NCBI GenBank assembly: GCA_003152695.1
Contig: PMAT01000090.1
Location: 55,048-119,047, forward strand
Direction: 5' to 3'
Source: Acidobacteriaceae bacterium
GTDB taxonomy: Bacteria > Acidobacteriota > Terriglobia > Terriglobales > Acidobacteriaceae
DNA length: 64,000 bases
Shown piece after piece: positions 18,040 to 27,103 of the stretch. Both the position numbers and the translations under genes were made by a program. Positions within the stretch are counted from its first letter, which is position 1. Every line of letters starts with the position of its first letter. Below the pieces are notes generated by a model. That model was given only the letters and a program-made list of their open reading frames with translations. It was not told where the DNA came from and searched no databases.

Positions 18040-20088
18040 TTGCGCGGGTCTGGCCCGATGCCGCTTATTGTCATCGTCGCGCTGCTGATTGAGACTGCGC
18101 TATTGCTTTGGCTGCTCCGATGCAAGCTTAGGAGTGATCGTGAACTGGTGCGCCTGCGCCAGGAATTGGCGGCCGAATCGGCCCGCCTGCGCGACGCGGA
18201 GAATAAGCAGCAACTCCTCTTCTCCGCTAACCCCTATCCTATGTGGGTTTATGACTGTAGGACCTTGCGCTTTGTTTCGGTGAATGATGCCGCGGTGCGG
18301 ACCTACGGGTTTTCCCGCGAGGAATTCCTGGGAATGACGATCTTGGGTATCCGCCCTCCCGAGGAGACACCGGCGTTGCTGAATTATGTGAGCCATATCC
18401 ATCCTGGGTTTAACGGCATTGGAATCCGGCGCCACCGGAAAAAGGACGGCAGTCTTCTATTCGTCGAGATCAGCGGGTTCGCTTTCGAGCGCAATGGCGG
18501 TTCCTACGAATTGACACTGGCCAATGACGTCACCCAACGCAAGCTTATGGAGGAGGCGCTAATACAATCGCAGACCTCGCTGCAATCGCTGGTGGACAGT
18601 GCACCTTTCGGTATCTGCCGTACTTCGCTCGAGGAGGACCGGTTTGAATCCCTGAATCCAGCGATGCTGAAGATCCTGGGCGGCTACCGTCTCGACGAAG
18701 CCATGGGCCTGAAAATCTCTACCCAGGTCTATTCGGACCCTAGGGACCGCGGCCGCCTGATGGAGATCCTTCGGCGAAATGCAACCGTCCAGGGTTATGA
18801 ACTCAACTTGCTGCGGCGTGATGGCAGCACGGTGCCACTGCGAATCTCCGGTTCGCTGGCTAGCGACCCTCATAGCAATGCGGAATACTTCACTGGCTAT
18901 GTCGAAGACATGACCCAGCAGAGCGCGCTGGAGCAGCAGGTCCGGCAGGTGCAGAAACTGGAGGCAGTGGCCAGACTGGCAGGAGGCGTGGCTCACGATT
19001 TCAACAACATCCTGGTGGTGATCAAGCTCTCGACCGAATTGATGCTGGCTCAGACCACGCTGGATAATCCGCTCAGCAAGTCGCTGTTGCAGGTTTCCAA
19101 CGCCGCCGACCGGGCCGCCGCCCTCACCCGGCAGATGCTGGCACTGGGGCGGCAGCAGATTATGCAGGTCCGCGTCATCAACGTGAACTCCGTGGTAACC
19201 GAAACTTCGCACATGTTGTGCCGCATCATCGGAGAAGACATTCGACTGGTGACCAACCTCTGCGACACCCTGGAGAATTCCCGCCTGGATCCCAATCAGG
19301 TTGGCCAAGTGATCCTCAACCTGGCGGTCAACGCGCGCGATGCCATGCCCGAAGGCGGCGTCCTCCATCTCGAAACCTGCAACGTCGACTTAGACAATGC
19401 CTACGCCCAGGAGCATCCGCCCGTCCAACCCGGACGCTACGTGATGTTAGCGGTTAGCGACACCGGGACCGGCATCGACAAATCGATTCTGCCGCGCATT
19501 TTCGATCCCTTCTTCACCACCAAGGAAGTGGGCAAAGGCACCGGCCTGGGGCTGTCGATCGTGTACGGCATTGTGAAACAGAGCGGCGGCTACGTCTGGG
19601 TTTACAGCGAACCGGCGCATGGCACAACCTTCAAACTCTACTTCCCCGCGATTACCGCACCCTTGGAGAATCCGCTGGTGTGCAGCGAGGCGTACTCGGA
19701 GCCGAGCGGGCAAACCATCCTGATCGTCGAAGACGACGCCACCATTCGCGGCAATGTGCGTGAGTGTTTGCAGCAGTTGGGTTACCACGTCGTCGAAGCT
19801 GAGAATGGGGAGGCCGCGCTGCAGGTTTACGACCGTCTGCACGGCAAAATCGATCTGGTCCTTTCCGACCTGGTGATGCCGGGCATGGGAGGCTATGAAC
19901 TGGCGGGCCAGCTTGCCCAGCGTCACCCGGGGGTGCGAATGCTGTTCATGTCAGGCTACACGGAAGACAGTGCGGCGCGCCGCGACATCCTGTTGCAGGG
20001 TAGTGCATTTCTGCAGAAGCCATTCAGTGTCGCCGACTTGTCGACTGCCGTGCACCAGGCATTGGCGGTTCGCGCCGCCATGGCTTAA
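18040..20088 (+). CDS. PAS-domain hybrid sensor histidine kinase with C-terminal receiver
   Basis: Two PAS regions, GGVAHDFNNILVVIKLSTELML, GTGLGLSIVYGIVKQSGG, receiver ILIVEDDATIRGNV...DLVLSDLVMPGMGG. Confidence 0.92.
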   Translation: MRGSGPMPLIVIVALLIETALLLWLLRCKLRSDRELVRLRQELAAESARLRDAENKQQLLFSANPYPMWVYDCRTLRFVSVNDAAVRTYGFSREEFLGMTILGIRPPEETPALLNYVSHIHPGFNGIGIRRHRKKDGSLLFVEISGFAFERNGGSYELTLANDVTQRKLMEEALIQSQTSLQSLVDSAPFGICRTSLEEDRFESLNPAMLKILGGYRLDEAMGLKISTQVYSDPRDRGRLMEILRRNATVQGYELNLLRRDGSTVPLRISGSLASDPHSNAEYFTGYVEDMTQQSALEQQVRQVQKLEAVARLAGGVAHDFNNILVVIKLSTELMLAQTTLDNPLSKSLLQVSNAADRAAALTRQMLALGRQQIMQVRVINVNSVVTETSHMLCRIIGEDIRLVTNLCDTLENSRLDPNQVGQVILNLAVNARDAMPEGGVLHLETCNVDLDNAYAQEHPPVQPGRYVMLAVSDTGTGIDKSILPRIFDPFFTTKEVGKGTGLGLSIVYGIVKQSGGYVWVYSEPAHGTTFKLYFPAITAPLENPLVCSEAYSEPSGQTILIVEDDATIRGNVRECLQQLGYHVVEAENGEAALQVYDRLHGKIDLVLSDLVMPGMGGYELAGQLAQRHPGVRMLFMSGYTEDSAARRDILLQGSAFLQKPFSVADLSTAVHQALAVRAAMA

Positions 20089-20102
20089 TGCCTGCTCGCG
20101 CT

Positions 20103-20390
20103 TCATTCTGCGCGGAACAGGCCGGCCCAGGAATCATCCAAGTTGTTCCAGCGATCACCTTCCAACCACTTGCCCTCGGAATCGGGCAGGTAGAGGACCC
20201 CGTGGCCCTGGGCGCAAACCATTTCCGTTCCTGACCCGTTGAACAAGATGCTGCCCGGCGCGCCGATGCGGACGGGAATACTCAGCCGCCGCAAACAGAC
20301 GCGGCAGCGCTTTTGTTGGTCGCGGACCGACCATGACAGTGGAGCGATCGCAAGCATCAGGAACAGCCACAAGGCCGCGCCATCGGCCAC
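20103..20390 (-). CDS. Small membrane protein with CxxC
   Basis: LWLFLMLAIAPLSWSVRDQQKRCRVCLRRLSIPVRIGAPGSILFNGSGTEMVCAQGHGVLYLPD; start may lie upstream. Confidence 0.55.
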   Translation of the reverse strand: MADGAALWLFLMLAIAPLSWSVRDQQKRCRVCLRRLSIPVRIGAPGSILFNGSGTEMVCAQGHGVLYLPDSEGKWLEGDRWNNLDDSWAGLFRAE

Positions 20391-20619
20391 CGGATACTCC
20401 GATCCAAGCAGGGATGTACGCCCGGTCCAGCCGGATTCGCCCCCTCCGTCGGAGGATATTCATAAATCGCCTGAACACCGCTGTGTGCAGTAGCTCACAT
20501 TCACGGCGGCGCAAAACGGGTAGGATGGATCGAACCGCTTCTCAGGGATGCATCGGCTGGCGATTCGCCGGCCATGTGGGCGGCAGAGATTCGCGTAGTT
20601 ATTTCGGGAGGAGATCAAG

Positions 20620-20865
20620 ATGGCCGAACCAAGTTACGAAGAACTGAAAGCCCGAGTCCAGGAATTGGAAAAGCAGACTCAACGCAAGCGGGGCAGCCTG
20701 GATTTCAAGGTCAGCGAAAAAGGCGGGATGAGCGTCTATGGCCTGGGACGATTCCCGGTCACCCTCTATTACGAGCAATGGATCCGGTTGCTCGACCAAG
20801 TCGATCAGATTCGCGAGTTTCTGGAAGCCAACAAGGCTGGCATGAAATTGAAGCACACGGAATGA
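20620..20865 (+). CDS. Small conserved hypothetical protein
   Basis: ATG 13 nt after GGGAGGAG SD-like sequence; MAEPSYEELKARVQELEKQTQRKRGSLDFKVSEKGGMSVYGLGRFPVTLYYEQW. Confidence 0.65.
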   Translation: MAEPSYEELKARVQELEKQTQRKRGSLDFKVSEKGGMSVYGLGRFPVTLYYEQWIRLLDQVDQIREFLEANKAGMKLKHTE

Positions 20866-20946
20866 TCGCTGCGGAACATTGGGGTAGCTCCGGTCCGCAA
20901 GACCCACCACGGCTATGATAGTGGCGCGTGTATAATTTTTACGAGC

Positions 20947-21023
20947 GCGCCCGTAGCTCAGCTGGATAGAGCGATTGCCTCCGGAGCAATAGGTCGGGAG
21001 TTCGAATCTCTCCGGGCGCGCCA
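20947..21023 (+). tRNA. tRNA-Arg (anticodon CCG)
   Basis: GCGCCCG...CGGGCGC-G-CCA acceptor, anticodon stem ATTGC-CTCCGGA-GCAAT, T-arm GGGAGTTCGAATCTCTC, encoded CCA. Confidence 0.93.
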
Positions 21024-21096
21024 GAGACCCGTATCCTCCTAGCTGTGCGCCCCCGTCATGCTCTCTCTGATTTTTTTGAAAGTTCTCGCACAGGAC

Positions 21097-22854
21097 CTAG
21101 CGAACGGCCGCAAGGGTGTCGAGTTCTTGCTGCAACTTGCGTAAGCGCTCAAACTCGTTTTGCACGGCATTGGTACCGGCGGCCACAAGCTCTCTGGCCT
21201 TGGAAAGCGCTTGTTCGGCTGATGCGCCCACCTCGCGCAGCAGCCTGCGAACGTCGGATTCAAGCCGCAGACGGCTCTCCACCACTCGCTGTTCGACATC
21301 CCCCTGAACGCGTGAGGCGTTAGTGTCCAGAAGCTGCTCCAAAAAGTTCGCCGCGTCCTTTTGTACCCAGCGACGAATGTGAAGCGCTCCCATCACGGCA
21401 TCGAACGAGTACAACAGGGGCGACGCCGGGTGCGCGATGGTGACCATGTCGTGAAAGAAAAACCGCGAGCGGGTTCGGAAGCCATGCTCGGCATCCAACG
21501 ATTTTGGCAAGTGCGAGAAGTCAGCCGCCTGCTCCTCGGAAATTCGCAGCAGCAGCCCGTTTACCAGGTCCACGAAGCGCTGCGTGACCGCGCCATAGAG
21601 TTCCTCCGCCTGCGTCTCCTCAGTGTCCAGCCACGGCATGACATGCCGCCGAGCGACCGTCTGGGCAATCGTCATGAACTCCCTCCGCCTGCGCGGACCA
21701 AACGTGGTCGCTACAGCGCTGGTCTCGCGCTTAAACTCTTCCCGGGCGATTGGCAATACCTGCTTCAGGAATTCCTTGCGACGACCAAGCAGCGTCATCG
21801 CCAGTCTCATCTGCCCGGCCGAAAACAGGGCCCCGAGGTCCCGCAGCGATTGCTCGGCCTGGCTTACGGTCTGCCGGAGATGCGCAATCCTTTGTTCCGA
21901 GTTGGCAATCGGTTCTCTTAGCGCCCTGACGCGTTCCTCGAGCGAGCGTTGCAGCGAAGCCGAGAATCGGCGCATCCCCCGCTCCGCCGCCGCACGAGTC
22001 ATGGCCTGCCCTGATTTGCTGGCCAGGAGTTTGAGATTTTCCATCAGGTTGTTCCAGTCATCGGCATCGGTGGAGTTGTTAAGCCGATTTAGCGCGCTGA
22101 CTTCATAGATCTGGCCAACCGGCCTCTTCAGACGGTCCTCAAGAACTTTGGTTGCGAACTCCGACGCTTGCTGCCGTTCCGTAGCCGAGACGCGGTCAAT
22201 TTTGTTCAGCACGATCAGAATCTCGTCAACATTAGCGGCGACCGCCTCGATCAGCGCCACTTCCTCCCCGGAAATCGGCGGGTCGGCGCCCACGACCAGA
22301 ATGGCGGCATCGATTTGCGGTATGAAATCCCTGGTGGTTTCCGTGTTCCCGGAGAAGACAGAGCCAATTCCCGGGGTATCGACCAGGCACATTCCACTGG
22401 CCAGCAGCGGCGAAGGCAGGAAGACCTCAACTCCAGCCACTTGCTTGGAGTTTTCCGGGTTCAATTCTTCGGAAACATACTGCGGCAGCTCCTCCGGCCG
22501 AATCGTCCGCCAGCGAGTGTCGATCAGAACGCGCGCCGTTAGCCTATCTCCGTAACGTAGCACCGTGGGCACGGTGGTCACGGGCACAACCCCGGTCGGA
22601 AGTATCGGTTCTCCTACGAAGGCGTCGAGCAGGGTGGATTTGCCGCGTTTGAACTGGCCGACGCAAGCGACGAAGAAGCGCCCTTCATTGATTCGTGCGA
22701 CCAACTGCCGCACGTCGGCGCTGACCGAACCTTCGCCCAACTGCTCGGCCATTGCCGCCAGTCGATCCAGTGCTTGCGCGTGGGGAGTCCGGGCAACGGC
22801 AGCTTGGTTGGGAATCGAGATGTCATCAATGTTGTGCATCGTTCGTTGGTTCAA
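21097..22854 (-). CDS. Dynamin-like large GTPase
   Basis: G1 GQFKRGKSTLLDAF, G2-region VPVTTVPTVLRYG, G3 LVDTPGIGSV, G4 LNKIDRVS; long C-terminal helical stalk. Confidence 0.9.
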   Translation of the reverse strand: MNQRTMHNIDDISIPNQAAVARTPHAQALDRLAAMAEQLGEGSVSADVRQLVARINEGRFFVACVGQFKRGKSTLLDAFVGEPILPTGVVPVTTVPTVLRYGDRLTARVLIDTRWRTIRPEELPQYVSEELNPENSKQVAGVEVFLPSPLLASGMCLVDTPGIGSVFSGNTETTRDFIPQIDAAILVVGADPPISGEEVALIEAVAANVDEILIVLNKIDRVSATERQQASEFATKVLEDRLKRPVGQIYEVSALNRLNNSTDADDWNNLMENLKLLASKSGQAMTRAAAERGMRRFSASLQRSLEERVRALREPIANSEQRIAHLRQTVSQAEQSLRDLGALFSAGQMRLAMTLLGRRKEFLKQVLPIAREEFKRETSAVATTFGPRRRREFMTIAQTVARRHVMPWLDTEETQAEELYGAVTQRFVDLVNGLLLRISEEQAADFSHLPKSLDAEHGFRTRSRFFFHDMVTIAHPASPLLYSFDAVMGALHIRRWVQKDAANFLEQLLDTNASRVQGDVEQRVVESRLRLESDVRRLLREVGASAEQALSKARELVAAGTNAVQNEFERLRKLQQELDTLAAVR

Positions 22855-22890
22855 CTAGGGTTCGCTCAACCACTTCCATCGCCGCGCGGA

Positions 22891-23634
22891 TCATTGACTC
22901 ACCATCGCGATTCTGTAATCAATGTACAGCGGCGCGATCTTGATCTGGTTCTCGTGACAGTACTTGGGGGTCTTGGCCATGCGAATCATTTGGAGCATGG
23001 CTCCGGGATTTCCCTCGCTGTACTCGACCACTTTATTCAGAAATTGCTCGACATTGTCCGCCGTTAAACCCTCTCGCTCGGCACAGCCTGCTGCAAAACG
23101 ACGTGCAACTTCCGGATCGAAATTTCGCAGCGCGAACCTCTCAGCTCGATCGGGAAATAGCGGCAGAACGAATCCCACATCCTCCATGTGGGCGGAACGC
23201 GATACCGCGATCACCGGGACCGACCAGTTCAACATGAGCTCACGAATTGAGGCTGCCAACGCCTGCGAGGGACGCACAAGATGGTCCACGATGACCAGAT
23301 ATTTGGAGTTGCGCAGTGCATCGCGGACCAGTCCTTTTACGGAGGTGGTGGTTTTCGCCTGCAGCGACTCCGTCCCGCGCCGGCACGACTTGGTGAGCAC
23401 GGGATGTTCCAGTTCCAACAGCGACTCCGCTAGATCTCGGTACAGCGCCTGCGGGGTCGGGTTCTGCGGACTGTACAGGACGTCAGCGAATTCCGGGAAC
23501 ACCCGCCGCAACAGCAAGGTCTTTCCAACGCCTGCGGGGCCGTGCAAGAGGAACGAACGTCGAGCCGCAAAGCGCGATCGCAATTGCTCGACCTCCTGTT
23601 CGCGTCCGAAAATTGTGAGACCGGCAAGCATCAT
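22891..23634 (-). CDS. AAA/STAND-type (ORC/CDC6-like) P-loop ATPase
   Basis: IFGREQEVEQLRSRFAARRSFLLHGPAGVGKTLLLRRVF Walker A; YLVIVDHL Walker-B-like. Confidence 0.8.
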   Translation of the reverse strand: MMLAGLTIFGREQEVEQLRSRFAARRSFLLHGPAGVGKTLLLRRVFPEFADVLYSPQNPTPQALYRDLAESLLELEHPVLTKSCRRGTESLQAKTTTSVKGLVRDALRNSKYLVIVDHLVRPSQALAASIRELMLNWSVPVIAVSRSAHMEDVGFVLPLFPDRAERFALRNFDPEVARRFAAGCAEREGLTADNVEQFLNKVVEYSEGNPGAMLQMIRMAKTPKYCHENQIKIAPLYIDYRIAMVSQ

Positions 23635-24146
23635 CCTCGTGACTTTTTGTTCCGAAGCCGGCGGGCGTCTTCAGCCTCGTCGTCGCTGCCGGCCTGCCCG
23701 TCGCCAGCATTCGAGTGGAGCACATACCCATGCAGCTCTTTGACCGTGGATTGTAGCTCCGCAATTACGCCATGAAGATCGGTGGCGCCCTGCTCCGATA
23801 CTGCGCCGTAACCTCGCATGTAATGGGGATCGAGTTCCGCGATGGCAATCTCGATGAAAGTGAGATCGACGTGAATGGCATGGGCCGCCGAGATCCGCGG
23901 CTCTTCCGGCCCGAGCGACTGCCTGGCTAAGACTTGCAGAAGTTGTACCCGAAGCCGGGCGATGTAGTCCTCGATGGTCTTCCTTTGCTGGGGAATAATG
24001 TCGCCAATATAGCCGGGAAAGACACTCTTGGAGGCCGCAGCATTCAGGGTGTCTTCGACATTCCCCAGCAACTTGTCGATGTGCTTACACGTGACCAGTA
24101 AGCGCTGGCGCTGGCTCGGATTCAACGTGATGTGGTGTTCGTGCAA
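23631..24146 (-). CDS. Helical hypothetical protein, overlapping the ATPase gene
   Basis: Intact 171-aa ORF, stop overlaps ATPase start by 4 bp; no family recognised. Confidence 0.7.
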   Translation of the reverse strand: MHEHHITLNPSQRQRLLVTCKHIDKLLGNVEDTLNAAASKSVFPGYIGDIIPQQRKTIEDYIARLRVQLLQVLARQSLGPEEPRISAAHAIHVDLTFIEIAIAELDPHYMRGYGAVSEQGATDLHGVIAELQSTVKELHGYVLHSNAGDGQAGSDDEAEDARRLRNKKSRG

Positions 24147-24219
24147 TTCTTACTCTTCCACCGATTCGATCGCAGGCGCCAGTATCAACAAGTGCTGGCG
24201 TCTCGGCAGTCTTTCATCG

Positions 24220-24660
24220 CTACTTCACCAACAAAACCGGACAATGCGCATAGCGCAGCACCCTTTCGGACACCGATCCAAGCATCATCTTCTGAAACAG
24301 CGACGTGCCCCTTCGTCCGACGATGATCAGGTCCACTTGCTCGGTCTCGGCGCGATGGATGATCTGCTCCCCAGGATGGCCGACGACGATATCCGTCGCG
24401 ATCTCAACCCCATGCGCCTGCCCCCGTTCCACCACGCGCTTCAATCCGATTTCAAAATGCTCGCGGGCGTCATCCAGGACTGCCTCCAGTTCGACTGAGG
24501 TGGCCGGTTCGGGAAGTCTGGCTACGGCGAGGACAGAGACGGCCGACTTCTGGCAAATGCCGAACCTGATAGCCAGATCGACGGCCTTCTCCGCCAGCGG
24601 CGATCCGTCATAGCCGACCAGAATCTTCCGAAAATACGGGGTCTCGATGTTCAAGGGCAT
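24220..24660 (-). CDS. Universal stress protein UspA family
   Basis: KILVGYDGSPLAEKAVDLAIRFG...VDLIIVGRRGTSLFQKMMLGSVSERVLRYAHCPVLLVK. Confidence 0.93.
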   Translation of the reverse strand: MPLNIETPYFRKILVGYDGSPLAEKAVDLAIRFGICQKSAVSVLAVARLPEPATSVELEAVLDDAREHFEIGLKRVVERGQAHGVEIATDIVVGHPGEQIIHRAETEQVDLIIVGRRGTSLFQKMMLGSVSERVLRYAHCPVLLVK

Positions 24661-24668
24661 ATGTCCTC

Positions 24669-25886
24669 CTACTCAGCCTCAGCCGACACTTCAGAGACCG
24701 GGGATGCGCCGATTTCTCGATGAGGTTTATGCTCCGGCTTGGGCAACAGGTGCCGAGGCAAGAAAAACGCATTCGCAATTACGGTCGGAATCACAGCGGA
24801 GCCAATCACGGTCGCTACCAGATGAGAGTATTGGGCTTGAGTAATGACGTTGTGATTCAGTCCAAACAGCGCAGAGATCGTGCCGAAAGTCAGTCCCGTG
24901 GACATCATCAGCGTGTAATACAGGCCCTCTTCGTGCTGATAGCGGAAGGCCCTGACCGTCGGGAACAGGCCTACCATCTTGGAAAACATCTTGGCAAAAA
25001 AGAGGACCACGAACACCAGAGGAGCCCCCGCCAGGGTCGGAACAGAGACGAAGGACCCGGCACGAATGAAGTAGAACGGGGTGAGAAGTCCGAATGTCAA
25101 GGTTCTTAGCCTCCGCACCAGGGAGTGGTCCTTGCCAACCGTGCCGGCCAGCACGATTCCAATCATATAAGCAGGAAGGACAGGTTCACTTCCCGCCCAC
25201 GCTGCCAAGCCGCCCATGGCAAACAGAAAGAACAGCAGGAACTTGGCTTCCAGCTCGGAGACTCTACCTCCATACTTCGCAAAGAACCGGGGCGTCAGGA
25301 ATGGAAGCAGAGTGAATGCACCCGCACAAACGAGCACGAAAACCAGCGTTTTGTAGGTGAACGGTGAAAAGATCAGGCCGAGTGCAATCACGGTCCCGAG
25401 GTCGTTGACGAAGCAAGAGGCCAGAATTGCCTTGCCGAAGTCGGTTTTGTTGAAGCCGAGTTCGAGCATCACGGCATAGACCACCGCGACGGATGTGGTG
25501 CTGAGGGCCACCCCAGCCAACTCGCTGGCCCGCCAATTCCAGTGCAAAACGTAGTACGCGATGAGTGTGCAGCCGATGAACGGCCCGAAAAATCCGACTA
25601 GGCCCACCCCCACCGCCTCTTTCCACTTGGTCCGAAAGATAACAGGGTCGAGTTCTGCTCCTGCGAGAAAGGTCAGAACGATTGCTCCGGTCCCGGCGAG
25701 GAACGCGATCCAACCCGTTTTGGCACCGAGCCCACCCTGTATAAGGAATGCTCCGATGATGAGCTGGGCGACGGTGCCAACGACGATCTCGGTTAGTGCG
25801 GTCGAGATCTTGAACCAGATCGCAAGCAGAGTTGCGAGCAGGGCGAGCCCAACCCAAAGCGCTGCGAGAACCCACACGTTCTCCAT
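24669..25886 (-). CDS. Cation/proton antiporter (CPA2/KefB-NhaS type)
   Basis: Multi-TM; GLGAKTGWIAFLAGTGAIVLTFLAGAELDPVIF, LSTTSVAVVYAVMLELGFNKTDFGKAILASCFVNDLGTVIALG. Confidence 0.9.
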   Translation of the reverse strand: MENVWVLAALWVGLALLATLLAIWFKISTALTEIVVGTVAQLIIGAFLIQGGLGAKTGWIAFLAGTGAIVLTFLAGAELDPVIFRTKWKEAVGVGLVGFFGPFIGCTLIAYYVLHWNWRASELAGVALSTTSVAVVYAVMLELGFNKTDFGKAILASCFVNDLGTVIALGLIFSPFTYKTLVFVLVCAGAFTLLPFLTPRFFAKYGGRVSELEAKFLLFFLFAMGGLAAWAGSEPVLPAYMIGIVLAGTVGKDHSLVRRLRTLTFGLLTPFYFIRAGSFVSVPTLAGAPLVFVVLFFAKMFSKMVGLFPTVRAFRYQHEEGLYYTLMMSTGLTFGTISALFGLNHNVITQAQYSHLVATVIGSAVIPTVIANAFFLPRHLLPKPEHKPHREIGASPVSEVSAEAE

Positions 25887-25955
25887 CGAACTTTTGCTCC
25901 TAAATTATTTCTGGAAACTCGCCGGAGAGACATGACTCCGCGACAAGTCTTCCTC

Positions 25956-26082
25956 GTCAGGAGTCATCATCTGTCCCGGTAAGAGCAGGAGAGGACAGCG
26001 GTTCGGGGTGAACTCCTTCACCCTTGGCTAAGAGTTTATTGATAACCCCCAAGAATGGCGAAGTCAAGCTGGTTCGGTCACT
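25956..26082 (-). promoter_or_regulatory. Candidate structured leader RNA (riboswitch-like) copy 1, upstream of the antiporter
   Basis: 127 bp, about 92% identical by eye to 26316-26442. Minus-strand RNA: P1 GGGGUUAUCA/UGAUGACUCC, hairpin GGGUGAA-GGAG-UUCACCC, stem CUGUCC...GGACAG. Confidence 0.7.
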
Positions 26083-26311
26083 TCTCCGGAGTTCTGTTTT
26101 TCTTCATAAACTTCTGGTACAAACCCGCGGCGAAGAAGTACAAACATGCTCCCAAGACAATCTTCCAAACAATCCCCCCACCGCCATGCCATCGGAGCGC
26201 GCAGTAAACCCCGATCACCAGACTGATTACGATTAGAAAGTCATTGAGATCATCTGGTATTTGGTTCATAGGCATCAGATGCCATCGTGACAGAAAGAGA
26301 AAAACTCCCAA
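26078..26311 (-). CDS. Small membrane protein
   Basis: Internal ATG MPMNQIPDDLNDFLIVISLVIGVYCALRWHGGGGIVWKIVLGACLYFFAAGLYQKFMKK, two TM helices; lies between the two leader copies. Confidence 0.6.
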   Translation of the reverse strand: MGVFLFLSRWHLMPMNQIPDDLNDFLIVISLVIGVYCALRWHGGGGIVWKIVLGACLYFFAAGLYQKFMKKNRTPEK

Positions 26312-26315
26312 CCAT

Positions 26316-26442
26316 GTCAGGAGTCATCATCTGTCCCGGCAAAAAGCAGGAGAGGACAGCGGTTTGGGGTGAACTCCTTCACCCTTGGCTAAGAATTCAT
26401 TGATAACTCCCAGGGATGGCGAAGTCAAGCTGGTTCGTCACT
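26316..26442 (-). promoter_or_regulatory. Candidate structured leader RNA (riboswitch-like) copy 2, upstream of the small membrane protein
   Basis: Paralogue of 25956-26082; P1 GGAGUUAUCA/UGAUGACUCC, same internal hairpins; ends about 5 nt before the downstream ORF. Confidence 0.7.
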
Positions 26443-26799
26443 GGGTACTGTCCTATTAGGGAGTTGCTGCACCCAAAGCCGGGATGGCAAGGGTGAGCTG
26501 TTGGGCGATAACATCGATGGCCGGTTCCACACGCTGGAGCGCGAGCAGAAAATCGATGCGCTATTGCAGGAGATCAAGGCAAGAAAACGCCTGAGCGCCT
26601 AGCCTCGGAATAGCGTCTCGCCGCGGCAGGCAATCAGGAGAAAGCCGGTCCTGAAGATTCTGGACGAATGGCAACGCCCTGGCGCATTTCGCTTACAATG
26701 AACCGTTGCGCATGCAAGTATCGGACATGTGCAACGGCAGCACTCCGGAACGGTTCTAACCTATTGCGCGCGCCCGCGTCGCATCGCTTGAGGTGAACC

Positions 26800-27087
26800 A
26801 TGCAGAGTTGGAAGAAGGCAATTGTATTTGGCTCCATCGGCGTCGGCGCCGTGCTGGTCATCACCCGCCGCCGTCCTCTCGGAATGGCTCTTGCGGCGGC
26901 CGGTCTCGCGGTGCTGGCCTCGGAGTATCCCGAGAAATTCGAAGCGGTGTGGGAAAGCGCCCCTGAGTACTTGCAAAAGGGCTTGCAGATTTTCTCCACG
27001 CTGGAAAAAATGGGAGAAGGCTTTGCCGAGGAAGCGGAACGGCGGAGCGTCAGCGCCTGGCGCGATCTGCGGGCGCACAGCTCGTGA
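26800..27087 (+). CDS. Small hypothetical membrane-associated protein
   Basis: MQSWKKAIVFGSIGVGAVLVITRRRPLGMALAAAGLAVLASEYPEKFEAVW; intact ORF. Confidence 0.6.
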   Translation: MQSWKKAIVFGSIGVGAVLVITRRRPLGMALAAAGLAVLASEYPEKFEAVWESAPEYLQKGLQIFSTLEKMGEGFAEEAERRSVSAWRDLRAHSS

Positions 27088-27103
27088 AGGCGGCCTTAAA
27101 ACT

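Noticed and set aside
26443-26599. Possible C-terminal gene remnant (...DGKGELLGDNIDGRFHTLEREQKIDALLQEIKARKRLSA*)
   Set aside because: Plausible degraded coding tail right after leader copy 2, but too short to assign a family; not called as a feature.
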